DNA of 64,000 bases. Origin: JAUIIK01 sp963745675. GTDB lineage: Bacteria > Chloroflexota > Chloroflexia > Thermomicrobiales > CFX8. Made by a program: the position numbers and the translations under genes. This document shows positions 55,231 to 63,143 of the stretch, piece by piece. Below the pieces are notes generated by a model. The model saw nothing but the letters and a program-made list of their open reading frames with translations. It had not been told where the DNA came from and did no database searches. The stretch lies in contig CAVUYM010000027.1 of assembly GCA_963745675.1 (NCBI GenBank), forward strand, positions 186,001-250,000, in the 5' to 3' direction. Position 1 is the first letter of the stretch, and every line of letters begins with the position of its first letter.

Positions 55231-56730
55231 TCATCTCAAAATAATGACTTTTCCTATGCTCTCAATGGCCATGCCACACGCCTTGCAGCGTCCTGTTTCG
55301 TCGATTTTGGAACCACAGATCGGACAGGCAATACGCGTCATAATGCGCGATGACGGCTGGCCATCTGCGGCTGAAACCGATCTGTCCAATCCGAGTTCAG
55401 CGATGGCGGCACCTACCGCGTCCAATGCTGCCACTTCACTGGACAGACCAAGATCTGAGATCGCCTGCGCCGCCGATTGAATTATCGGATTTGGCTCATG
55501 GTCAACAGTAGAGCGCTCCGGAATCGTAAGCGGTGACTCTCTCGGAATCTCACTGACACCTGGTAGGCGCACCCCATATACGTCATGGAGCACATCGCTA
55601 TACCCGTCGATCATATTGATCATTGAGTTGTTCCGGAACACGTAGTCGATTGCAGCTCGCCCCGCGGCTTCTCTCAACTGCGCGTTTCCAGCCAGTTCCC
55701 GCAATACTTCAGCGATCATTTCGACTTCATACTCATCGGCCGGGATCTTCAATCCAACACCGTCTGGCAATCGACCGCTCGCGCCAACATCTGTAATGAG
55801 TACCGGTAGACCCGCGCCAAGCAACCGCAGAAGGCTTGCGGAGGTTTCACCGGCGGTAGGAAAACGAAGATTGACACAGGCATCAAGAGCAGAAGCAAGC
55901 ACTCGAGCCTTCGTATCGTCAACGTAACCGTATTGGCGCACGTGGTGCCGAAGCCCCAGAACCTCGATTTCTCTCGTCATGAGATCGCTATCGCTGCCAG
56001 TTCCAGCGAGGAGCAATACTGTGTCGGGAACGTTCCCGACTATGCGCCGCATTGCGCGTAGAACCACGGGAATGCGTTTGTTCGGGTTGACGTGCGTGAT
56101 CGATCCAACAACGAATGTAGAGTCGCTAAGACCTAGAATTTTGCGCGCGGTCGACTTCGGGATTGTTGCTGGAATCGGTATGCCCATCGGCACAACTCTG
56201 ACGATGGCGTCGGGAATTCGGCGTTGGATCATGTCGGCCGCGTAGTCGCTATGCACGACAGTCGCCCGCGCAGCTCTAACGAGGCATTCGAACATTGGAT
56301 AGTCATCAAAATTATTGTCAGCATTGCCTGCAAGCAGAGCGCGACCGGCTGCAACGCCAGCCGCCCCATATTCGGTCTGCAGTTCTTGCCAGTATTGCCG
56401 CATGCGTCCAGAGCGCAAAGCCAGCGACGCGCGCGCATGGTGTAGGAAGATGTCATGCAAGACGACCACTGTCGGTGACGAGGTTGCGATCGAATAGGCC
56501 AAGTCGTGAAATTCACTATTGCCAACGTGTACGATCGTCGGTTTCGTATAGTCGAGGTCTTTGGCGGCGATAGGGCGGATGGAAGCAAAATCACCTATTT
56601 TTGAGCCAGTCTCAAGCACCGCCGCGATCTGCCAGAGTCCATCGACTGCATTAAAGAGATCCAGATTGTAGTTGGCGATCCCGGTGCGAAGTGGTGGCAT
56701 TGGACCGACCCACTGAAGCTGGGCGTTCAT
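55231..56730 (-). CDS. GT4-family glycosyltransferase with C-terminal zinc ribbon
   Basis: The 499-residue protein begins like GT-B enzymes that use GT4 folds (MNAQLQWVGPMPPLRTGIANYN). It has the central GSITHVNPNKRIPVVLRAM and VLLLAGTGSD, and the donor-site AGETSASLLRLLGAGLPVLITDVGA with the usual catalytic Glu. After a 60-residue linker the last 35 residues form a four-Cys knuckle, CPICG followed by CKACG. Such a fusion is unusual for a glycosyltransferase. The ribbon could mediate protein contacts. It is 8 bases after the next GT4 gene, forming one operon. Confidence 0.85.
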   Translation of the reverse strand: MNAQLQWVGPMPPLRTGIANYNLDLFNAVDGLWQIAAVLETGSKIGDFASIRPIAAKDLDYTKPTIVHVGNSEFHDLAYSIATSSPTVVVLHDIFLHHARASLALRSGRMRQYWQELQTEYGAAGVAAGRALLAGNADNNFDDYPMFECLVRAARATVVHSDYAADMIQRRIPDAIVRVVPMGIPIPATIPKSTARKILGLSDSTFVVGSITHVNPNKRIPVVLRAMRRIVGNVPDTVLLLAGTGSDSDLMTREIEVLGLRHHVRQYGYVDDTKARVLASALDACVNLRFPTAGETSASLLRLLGAGLPVLITDVGASGRLPDGVGLKIPADEYEVEMIAEVLRELAGNAQLREAAGRAAIDYVFRNNSMINMIDGYSDVLHDVYGVRLPGVSEIPRESPLTIPERSTVDHEPNPIIQSAAQAISDLGLSSEVAALDAVGAAIAELGLDRSVSAADGQPSSRIMTRIACPICGSKIDETGRCKACGMAIESIGKVIILR

Positions 56731-56738
56731 GCGGCGAT

Positions 56739-57773
56739 CTACGCTTCCGGTCCGAATAGCGATTGGATCACCTTCTCCCAGGTTATCCCTGACGTTGCGT
56801 CCTGGCCACGTGCGCCCTGACGTTTCGCCAGATCAATGTCTAGGTACCAATTAATTGCCTCGGACAGCGATTCCGGATCCAGTTGAGAGATTGTTCCAGT
56901 AACTCCCTCCCGAACGAACTCAAGCACGCCACCGGAGTCAGCGGCGGAGATGACCGGCTTTCCCGCCGTCAAACCTTCAACGGCTGTATAGCCATAGTCT
57001 TCATCGATTGGGGCGTAATAGACGGCCCGGCATGTACGGAAGAGCTCAGCAAGTCGTTCGTCGCTAACGATCCCGAGAAATTCGACACGATCGGCTATTC
57101 CGAGTTCGTGCACGCGCCGTACAAGCAAATCTCTTGAGGGGCCGTCTGAAGTGATCTTGAGTGAAAGCGCTTTATCCACCATCGGCCATGCCTCAATAAG
57201 TGCGTCGACTCTCTTTAGAGCATCCAGTCTTGCAACACTCAAAATAAACGGGTCATAGCGCTCTGGCCAAAGATCACGATCCTGAACCGGTGGGTAGAGC
57301 GACGTCGCCTCAATGCCATTGAACTCCCTCAAACGCATGGCGACATTCTCGCTGATCGCAAACCGCGCCCGGCACTCACTGATACCGCGCCGGTCAACAT
57401 CAATGACACGCTCTCGCATACGTCGGTCTTCGACGCCCGGACCGAAGTCTGAGTAGCGCGATCCATATAGATCGTATGCCTGGCGATGCTGGTGGACGAG
57501 CCAGAGAATCTTATTCGGATGCTTCGCTGCCCAGGTCGGAAACTTCGTACAGACCACGGCATCCACCCTGCTACCGTTCACCTCTGTCAGATCCAGCATG
57601 CGCCATGCGATTGCGGAATCGAACAGCCTCGCAGGTGGGTACCACTTTAGTGGCACTGTCACGATATCCGCTTGATGGCCGCGCAGATTAAGGGCATTGA
57701 CAAGCCCTTCAGCCAGCACTTCTGCTCCGCCTCGCATGAATGGGATCTGAGAGTGTAGGACAAGGATCCTCAT
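56739..57773 (-). CDS. GT4-family glycosyltransferase
   Basis: A 344-residue GT-B enzyme. The acceptor-side start reads MRILVLHSQIPFMRGGAEVLAEGLV. The donor domain begins FILSVARLDALKRVDALIEA and contains the nucleotide-sugar segment DEDYGYTAVEGLTAGKPVISA with the catalytic E-x7-E spacing. It likely adds hexose units in surface polysaccharide synthesis, and linkage cannot be read. Its ATG overlaps the stop of the preceding small gene as ATGA, and the zinc-ribbon GT follows, so the three genes are coupled. Confidence 0.9.
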   Translation of the reverse strand: MRILVLHSQIPFMRGGAEVLAEGLVNALNLRGHQADIVTVPLKWYPPARLFDSAIAWRMLDLTEVNGSRVDAVVCTKFPTWAAKHPNKILWLVHQHRQAYDLYGSRYSDFGPGVEDRRMRERVIDVDRRGISECRARFAISENVAMRLREFNGIEATSLYPPVQDRDLWPERYDPFILSVARLDALKRVDALIEAWPMVDKALSLKITSDGPSRDLLVRRVHELGIADRVEFLGIVSDERLAELFRTCRAVYYAPIDEDYGYTAVEGLTAGKPVISAADSGGVLEFVREGVTGTISQLDPESLSEAINWYLDIDLAKRQGARGQDATSGITWEKVIQSLFGPEA

Positions 57774-58163
57774 ATTGAATCGTCTTTAGGTAAGTCGACA
57801 CTATCTATCTCTGATTTGCTGTATAAGTCATGAAGTTGCGCTTCAATTTCATACAAAGATGCAAGCACAGCAAGATTGAAGGTATTCTGTTGCTCTACGA
57901 GGGGGTTGATATACCAGCGCAGTAGGATTCTCATCGTCCTTTTCGCAAGTACCTCAATTCGACCGAAATGCGGGCCAGGATGCGACGATTCCCCAGTGAG
58001 CATTGACCGTCGAGAGCCTGCGCAATTCAGTTAGTGTGCGCTCAAAGTCGACCGAGTTCGATTGGCTTCGGGAAGCGCCCGAACGCTCGATTTCTTGACG
58101 GATTTGCTGTACGGCTATGGCCGTGCGGCGCCTGGATTCTGATGCATCAATTTTGGAACTCAC
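57770..58163 (-). CDS. small glycosyltransferase-associated protein (frameshifted)
   Basis: The assembled protein of about 130 residues has a charged N-terminal helix with Arg/Ser/Glu (residues 1-50), LTELRRLSTVNAHWGI, then SSHPGPHFGRIEVLAKRTMRILLRWYINPLVEQQNTFN and a helical LASLYEIEAQLHDLY end. The LLRWYINPLVEQQNTFN stretch is one I associate with proteins next to GTs or methyltransferases in Chloroflexota and related phyla. The frame breaks at about 57985-57994. Its GTG overlaps the upstream GT stop (GTGA) and its stop overlaps the downstream GT start (ATGA). Possibly a membrane-attached scaffold for the glycan enzymes. Confidence 0.6.
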
Positions 58164-59425
58164 ATCACCTCGATCCCGAGGACTCTGCTCATTGCCGCTT
58201 CGATCCTACCGAACACATGGCTCCACCCATAGCAATCTTCTATCTTCGCATAGCCAGACCGTGCCATTGAATCCGCTAGGCCTGGGGCGTTAGCAATCCT
58301 TTCCACGGCTGAGGCGATTGCTTCTGGGTTGCCAAACGGGACGAGCAGCCCGTCAACCTCGTCGGAGATCACTTCAGCCACGGCTCCCACATTCGCGCCG
58401 ATCACCGGTAGCCCATGTGCCCATGCCTCAAGATAGACGATTCCAAATGACTCCGTTCTTGATGGGAGCGCGAAGACATCTGCTTCATCGAGCAGCGATA
58501 ACTTCTCGCTCTCTGAAACGACGCCTCTAACTTCGATCCAGTCACACTCGCTCGCGCCACTGTCCTGATACCACTCAGTGAAGGCAGAGAGCGCTGGTCC
58601 AACAAGTATCAGGCGATGAGGCAGACCTCGACCCTTCAAAATACGTGAAGCCTCAATAAGGTCGAACGTCCCCTTATCACGCGCCATTGCTCCAATAGAC
58701 AGAATGGTGAAGGGTTGTTGATCTCGTATACCCAAATTCCTGCGTGACAAAGCGATCCCGGTCGTAAGTTCTACTCCAGCCCCGGCAACGACGAGACGGT
58801 ACGGGGCAGCGCCCAACCCCTCGAGAAAGTCTGCTTCGATTTGAGTGAGAGCGATAACCAGATCAGATCGACTTACCAACTCACGTTGATGGGGCATGGA
58901 AACGTAACGCCTGGCAAGCACATCGTCGCTACCGCCGATATGTGCAAACGGAACCAAGATAAATGGGACGCCAAGCTCTCTGGCTGCTTCAAGGCCAGCT
59001 AAGGCAAGCGCCTCAAGGCCCAAATTCGTCCCGATTATCAGGTCGGGAAGAGGCGCTGCACGCAACTCCGTAGTAAGCCCGTCGATATTCGGGAGATAAG
59101 AAGAAATGCGTCGAAACGGCGGGACTCGTCGAATGACGCGGCTGGCCTCACCCATCGTGCGCCGGCTGCCTTGAAAGAGGATGGATGACCCGATTGGGTG
59201 TCTCACATTGAGCCGCTCGATGGAAACTCGATTCATAACTTCCGAGCGTGGCGCGCAAACGGACTTCTTTCGACCGTCCCAGAAATACTCAAGGTCGAAG
59301 GCGTCAGTCGTAATGACACGCGCCGTCCATCCGGATTCAACTAGCCATTCGGCGAATTTCTGAACGTAGAGCTCGGACCCACCACGAAAAGGCAAATACC
59401 GGTGATTGATAAGCGTTGCTTGCAC
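58160..59425 (-). CDS. GT4-family glycosyltransferase
   Basis: A 421-residue GT-B enzyme. It begins MQATLINHRYLPFRGGSELYVQKFAEWLV and includes FTILSIGAMARDKGTFDLIEA and RLILVGPALS, and ALPSRTESFGIVYLEAWAHGLPVIGA with the GT4 catalytic Glu. It leads the GT operon with coupled overlaps. Donor and acceptor are unknown. It lies nine bases after the TPR membrane protein gene, on the same strand. Confidence 0.9.
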   Translation of the reverse strand: MQATLINHRYLPFRGGSELYVQKFAEWLVESGWTARVITTDAFDLEYFWDGRKKSVCAPRSEVMNRVSIERLNVRHPIGSSILFQGSRRTMGEASRVIRRVPPFRRISSYLPNIDGLTTELRAAPLPDLIIGTNLGLEALALAGLEAARELGVPFILVPFAHIGGSDDVLARRYVSMPHQRELVSRSDLVIALTQIEADFLEGLGAAPYRLVVAGAGVELTTGIALSRRNLGIRDQQPFTILSIGAMARDKGTFDLIEASRILKGRGLPHRLILVGPALSAFTEWYQDSGASECDWIEVRGVVSESEKLSLLDEADVFALPSRTESFGIVYLEAWAHGLPVIGANVGAVAEVISDEVDGLLVPFGNPEAIASAVERIANAPGLADSMARSGYAKIEDCYGWSHVFGRIEAAMSRVLGIEVM

Positions 59426-59434
59426 GATAGTTAC

Positions 59435-60013
59435 TCAGGGCGTCGGTGTACTGTCGGCGGCGTCAAGTTGCGCGACCCGATCGGCGGCGTCCGTCGCGAG
59501 CACAGATTCCGGATCGATTTCGATCGCCTGCTCGTACCATTTTCGAGCAGCTTCGAGATCCGGTTCAGTCTTTTCCTGTTCAAGTCGACCGAGGTAGTAG
59601 GCTGGCCCGGAGCTATTCGGTAGCAGGCTGAGAGCTCGCTCAAGCTGAACTCGCGCATCGAGCAGACTTCCGTTGCGTAGTAGCGCAATACCGAATGCAA
59701 GGCGAAGATTTCCGTCGTCGGGCCGATCGATCGTCGCGCGTTCGTAGAGCGGTATCGCATCGGCGATGTTGCCTTCATTGGCATATATATTTGCCAGAAT
59801 CGCCGCATTGTCAGAGTTGTTCGGATCTTCCGCGACTTTGGTTTCGAGTTCCGCCTTTTGCCGCGCAGCCTCATCAACGGGGAGTCCACTATCCTCCGGA
59901 TTAGATCCGAATATCGCACCTCCGAACACCACGAGCGTGCCCAGGATCAGAAAGAGAACCATGAATATTGCAAAGGCCTTGAACGCTCTTGAAGTGCCTG
60001 AAGCCTTTGCCAC
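59435..60013 (-). CDS. membrane-anchored TPR protein
   Basis: The 192-residue protein has a short basic N-terminus, one hydrophobic segment (AIFMVLFLILGTLVVFGGAIF, residues about 14-34) and then a run of tetratricopeptide-like repeats: PNNSDNAAILANIYANEGNIADAIPLYERA, PDDGNLRLAFGIALLRNGSLLDARVQLERAL, then GPAYYLGRLEQEKTE. The repeats would face outside or the cytoplasm, depending on topology. GTG 60013 follows GCGGGG, while the ORF extends to 60073. Typical role is scaffolding. It heads the GT operon, so linkage to glycan assembly is possible. Confidence 0.7.
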   Translation of the reverse strand: MAKASGTSRAFKAFAIFMVLFLILGTLVVFGGAIFGSNPEDSGLPVDEAARQKAELETKVAEDPNNSDNAAILANIYANEGNIADAIPLYERATIDRPDDGNLRLAFGIALLRNGSLLDARVQLERALSLLPNSSGPAYYLGRLEQEKTEPDLEAARKWYEQAIEIDPESVLATDAADRVAQLDAADSTPTP

Positions 60014-60135
60014 ACAAACCCCGCTTAAATCATCGTATTCGAAATCGCAAATCTTGCGATAGAGCGCTAACACCTGCTGCAGTCAGTGCGCCCCTCCTTG
60101 ATTCAAACTAAGCCTACTTGATTCAGGCTCGAATC

Positions 60136-60165
60136 TTTACTGCCCCTACCGTCCCATGCTACAAT
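60136..60165 (+). promoter_or_regulatory. possible promoter for tRNA-Leu/rnpB
   Basis: TTTACT (60136-60141) and TACAAT (60160-60165) are 18 bases apart, 21 bases before the tRNA-Leu gene. The -10 is good and the -35 is weak. Confidence 0.35.
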
Positions 60166-60185
60166 TCTCCGGTTGAGCGATAGTC

Positions 60186-60272
60186 GCCGAAGTGGCGGAA
60201 CCGGAAGACGCGCTACGTTCAGGGCGTAGTGCCCGTAAGGGCGTGCGAGTTCGAATCTCGCCTTCGGCACCA
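60186..60272 (+). tRNA. tRNA-Leu (CAG)
   Basis: Acceptor GCCGAAG pairs with CTTCGGC, and the anticodon arm CTACG-TTCAGGG-CGTAG gives CAG. A long variable arm TGCCCGTAAGGGCGT marks a class II tRNA, and the T-arm contains GAGTTCGAATCTC. CCA is encoded at 60270-60272. Confidence 0.95.
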
Positions 60273-60317
60273 CCGGCGTCATGCGGATCTCGATTCGCAG
60301 CGCACGTTAAGAATTGA

Positions 60318-60652
60318 CGTTTATCGAACGGGCGGTCGCTGGCCTTGGCCAGAGGAAAGTCCGGGCTGCGCAGAGCAGGGTGCCTGGTGAAAACCAGGAA
60401 GACGGTTCCGGTGTCCGTCAATAGTCCAGATCGGCGGCGGAGTCACATCCGCTGAGAGCAACAGAGACCAAAACTGCCGGTATACCGAGCAGTGTGAAAA
60501 GGGCAATCCTCCCCGCAGCAATCCCAAGTCGGCCCGCCGTCGAGCTGCTCGCTCGTGGGCCAGGTCGGGAGCAGGCGCAATTCGCGCCCGGTGCCTAAAG
60601 CACCGAGATAGATGGCCGCTGAAAACAGAACCCGGCTTACTGTTCGATAACG
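60318..60652 (+). ncRNA. rnpB: RNase P RNA
   Basis: This RNA is the catalytic part of RNase P, which trims tRNA 5' ends. The 5' strand TTATCGAAC pairs with GTTCGATAA at the 3' end (P1). Universally conserved segments follow in order: GGCCAGAGGAAAGTCCGGGCT, CAGAGCAGGGTGCC, and near the 3' end AGATAGATGGCCGC with ACAGAACCCGGCTTA. Length of about 335 bases fits. It lies between tRNA-Leu and tRNA-His, which it processes. Confidence 0.95.
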
Positions 60653-60660
60653 TCGATCAT

Positions 60661-60737
60661 GGTGCCTCTAGCTCAATAGGTAGAGCACTGGTCTGTGGAA
60701 CCAGTGGTTACGGGTTCGAGCCCCGTGAGGCACCCCA
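60661..60737 (+). tRNA. tRNA-His (GTG)
   Basis: Acceptor GTGCCTC pairs with GAGGCAC, with an extra encoded G-1 (60661) opposite C73, the His identity element. The anticodon arm CTGGT-CTGTGGA-ACCAG gives GTG. CCA is encoded at 60735-60737. Confidence 0.95.
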
Positions 60738-60795
60738 CCGTAACATTAGAGCGAATGTCGCTGCTTCGCAGTGCGTTCGTTCGACGTGAGGTAAT

Positions 60796-60815
60796 GCCTG
60801 AAGTACGCTTCAGGC
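60796..60815. other. perfect short hairpin between tRNA-His and tRNA-Arg
   Basis: GCCTGAAG, loop TACG, CTTCAGGC: eight base pairs with a four-base loop, five bases before tRNA-Arg. There is no T-run after it, so it is more likely a processing or pausing element than a standard terminator. Confidence 0.5.
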
Positions 60816-60820
60816 GCGTC

Positions 60821-60896
60821 GCCCTCGTAGCTCAATGGACAGAGCACTTGTCTTCGGAACAAGGGGTTGGGGGTTCGAATCCCTCCGAGGGTACCA
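60821..60896 (+). tRNA. tRNA-Arg (TCG)
   Basis: Acceptor GCCCTCG pairs with CGAGGGT (G-T at the end pair), and the anticodon arm CTTGT-CTTCGGA-ACAAG gives TCG, reading CGA. The T-arm contains GGGGTTCGAATCCC. CCA is encoded at 60894-60896. Confidence 0.92.
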
Positions 60897-60961
60897 GAAA
60901 TTCTCGCGCGGCTATCTCGCGCTCGTTGTCCATTCTATTTGACAGGTTCGGGGAAACGCCT

Positions 60962-62185
60962 GTGCGCGCCACGATCATCTCAGTTGGTTCAGAGATTCTT
61001 CGCGGCACCTTACTTGACACCAATGCACAGTATTTTGCACAGGAACTCAACTCACTCGGCGCGCAGGTCATTCGCGTCACACAAGTTCCGGATCAGTTAC
61101 CGGACATTGTCTCGGCGTTGGCCGCCTCATGCGAGGCGTCAGACATCGTCATTATGTCAGGTGGACTCGGTCCGACGGAGGATGATCTTAGCCGCGAGGC
61201 CATCATCCAACTAACTGGGGAATCTCCAACCGTCAACGAGCATATAGTCCGCAGCATTCGCGAGCGCTTCGAGTTGCGCGGCGATATCATGCCGGTGCGC
61301 AACGAGAAACAAGCGTGGGAAATCCCTTCCGCCGTCGTGGTCCCCAACGATCACGGAACCGCGCCGGGGTGGATGGTGAAGTTCGCCGAGTCTGTAATCA
61401 TCACATTGCCGGGACCACCGCGCGAAAATCGCCCAATGTGGAGAGACATGGTCCGCGCGCGATTACTTCCCTACCTCGACAACCAGGCCATCGTCAGCCA
61501 AACAATAAAGACGATTGGAATCGGCGAATCAGCCGTCGCAGACCGCTTAGGCCAACTCATCGCTTCCGAATGGCCGGAAGTCGCCACCTATGCAAAAGGG
61601 GACGGAGTACATGTCACCGTCACCGCCGCCCATCCCGAAAGATCCGCTGCTGATGGAGCCGTTCGTTCTGCTGTCGACGAGATAGTCAGCATAATTGGGA
61701 ATCACATCTACGGTTTTGGAGACGATTCACTCGCAGCAGCAATCACACAACCACTCGCCGCCGCGTCAGCGCAAATCACGATATGGGAAGCGGGCACGGC
61801 TGGCGTCTTAGCAACGTTGCTGCTATCTGATAACCAGGCTCAGGCTGTAGTGGTCGAATCTCGTACATGGTCAAGGCCGCCAACAGGCCTTGGCAACGCG
61901 AGAGAATTTGCCCGAGAAGCGACGAACACGTCGGGCGTTGGTATTGCCGCTGCGCTAATCGCGCAATACGACAGCTTGGAAAACCGGGTAACGGACGGAT
62001 CAGTTCATGTTGCACTGGCCCACGCGGGTCGTATCGTGGATCGAATCCAGAAGGTGCGAGGGACACCGGACGAGATACGGCGTAGAGCCGCGCTTCTGGC
62101 CGCCGAATTCCTCTGGATCGAAATCAGGTCCGCCGCAGGTGTCCGGACGGCAACCGATGTTTCCAACCGCTATTCCAATACTTGA
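60962..62185 (+). CDS. cinA: CinA-family protein with degenerate C-terminal domain
   Basis: The 407-residue protein has the MoaB/Mog-like N-terminal domain ATIISVGSEILRGTLLDTNAQ, VIMSGGLGPTEDDLSREAI and TLPGPPREN with the expected fold. CinA proteins act as ADP-ribose pyrophosphatase and, through a C-terminal PncC domain, as NMN deamidase. Here the C-terminal domain (WEAGTAGVLATLLLSD, then GIAAALIAQYDS) lacks the usual SCTGG catalytic pattern. GTG 60962 is preferred, about six bases after GGGGAA. The frame is open back through tRNA-Arg to 60695, but that cannot be coding. The 3' end overlaps the convergent GT2 gene by 62 bases. Confidence 0.85.
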   Translation: MRATIISVGSEILRGTLLDTNAQYFAQELNSLGAQVIRVTQVPDQLPDIVSALAASCEASDIVIMSGGLGPTEDDLSREAIIQLTGESPTVNEHIVRSIRERFELRGDIMPVRNEKQAWEIPSAVVVPNDHGTAPGWMVKFAESVIITLPGPPRENRPMWRDMVRARLLPYLDNQAIVSQTIKTIGIGESAVADRLGQLIASEWPEVATYAKGDGVHVTVTAAHPERSAADGAVRSAVDEIVSIIGNHIYGFGDDSLAAAITQPLAAASAQITIWEAGTAGVLATLLLSDNQAQAVVVESRTWSRPPTGLGNAREFAREATNTSGVGIAAALIAQYDSLENRVTDGSVHVALAHAGRIVDRIQKVRGTPDEIRRRAALLAAEFLWIEIRSAAGVRTATDVSNRYSNT

Positions 62186-63143
62186 TAGATCGATCGCGCT
62201 TGTAACGCCACCAGAGACCAACCGGGTATCCAACCATTTTTGCGATATCTCCGACGGCGGACTGAACGGCCACCAGCAGGATTATTATTCCAGTAACAGT
62301 TGCTGGTTGGCGTGGATTTTTTCGCCTGAGGATTCGTCGCACAGGTCGTCTCATATGGGCTGCGCCTGCTATGCCAGTCAAGACGATCTCCAGCGGTCGC
62401 CGCCTTATCGCCACCACAGAGAGCGCCAGATAAACGGCGTAACGTACAAGGTGGCGTCGAAAGAACAGCCCCGCTTTGCCATCTCCTCGAGCATATCGAT
62501 AGTACTGGCTGAAGAAACTTTGAACATTGCGGCGTGGAGAGAACTTGACGACCGCCGAAAGTTCGGTATGTTGCCTGGCACCACCTCTTCGAAGCTGTAA
62601 ATCGAAAACGACATCCTCACAGTAGTCCAGCCAGCCCGGGTAGGAGAATCCGAGCTCAAACCATCTCCGTCGGAACGCCACAGATCGACTGGATGCCAGG
62701 AACGTTTTCGGATCAATCTCATTTGCATCTGGAAGAGTCGCGGAGGCCAGGGCCTGTGACCAAATGTCGGGGGTCTCCGGCTCGAAGAATCCTGCGACGA
62801 TATCAATCTCTGGATCGCGTTCTAGCGGTTTGACGATACGATCGATCCAGCGCCTGTCCGCACGCGTACCAGCATCTGTGACAACGATGATGTCGCCGGT
62901 TGCGGAAGCGATTCCCTTGTTCCGTCCTTCTGAAATGTTGCAGCCCGGCGCAGATTTCAGGATGACGGGGAATGGCAACCGGCTCGCTTGCAAATACTCG
63001 AGCGTCCCGTCTGTCGACCCGCCGTCGACAATGATGCATTCGGTTGGGAAGAGCGTTTGAGACTCCAACGCTTCCAGCCAACCCGGCAAGCTACCGTATT
63101 CGTTGAGCACGGTTGCGACAAGCGTTACTCGTTGAGTGCTCAC
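62124..63143 (-). CDS. GT2-family glycosyltransferase
   Basis: A 339-residue inverting GT-A transferase. It begins VTLVATVLNEYGSLPGWLEALESQT with the nucleotide site IIVDGGSTDGT, and the donor DxD-type segment is VTDAGTR (ITVTDAG). The C-terminal part has hydrophobic stretches (YAVYLALSVVAI and TGIIILLVAVQSAVGDI) that may bind the membrane. It starts four bases into the ybeY stop. A role in surface glycan or glycolipid synthesis is likely, and donor and acceptor are unknown. Confidence 0.88.
   Translation of the reverse strand: MSTQRVTLVATVLNEYGSLPGWLEALESQTLFPTECIIVDGGSTDGTLEYLQASRLPFPVILKSAPGCNISEGRNKGIASATGDIIVVTDAGTRADRRWIDRIVKPLERDPEIDIVAGFFEPETPDIWSQALASATLPDANEIDPKTFLASSRSVAFRRRWFELGFSYPGWLDYCEDVVFDLQLRRGGARQHTELSAVVKFSPRRNVQSFFSQYYRYARGDGKAGLFFRRHLVRYAVYLALSVVAIRRRPLEIVLTGIAGAAHMRRPVRRILRRKNPRQPATVTGIIILLVAVQSAVGDIAKMVGYPVGLWWRYKRDRSIKYWNSGWKHRLPSGHLRRT

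Noticed and set aside
3631..58163. Programmed ribosomal frameshifting as a common explanation for the broken genes
   Set aside because: The sites share no slippery heptamer or downstream structure, occur in genes never known to use recoding, and are mostly explained by one extra base in short runs.
60695..60961. 89-codon N-terminal extension of cinA reaching back through tRNA-Arg and into tRNA-His
   Set aside because: It reads through tRNA genes. GTG 60962 with a ribosome site gives the family N-terminus.
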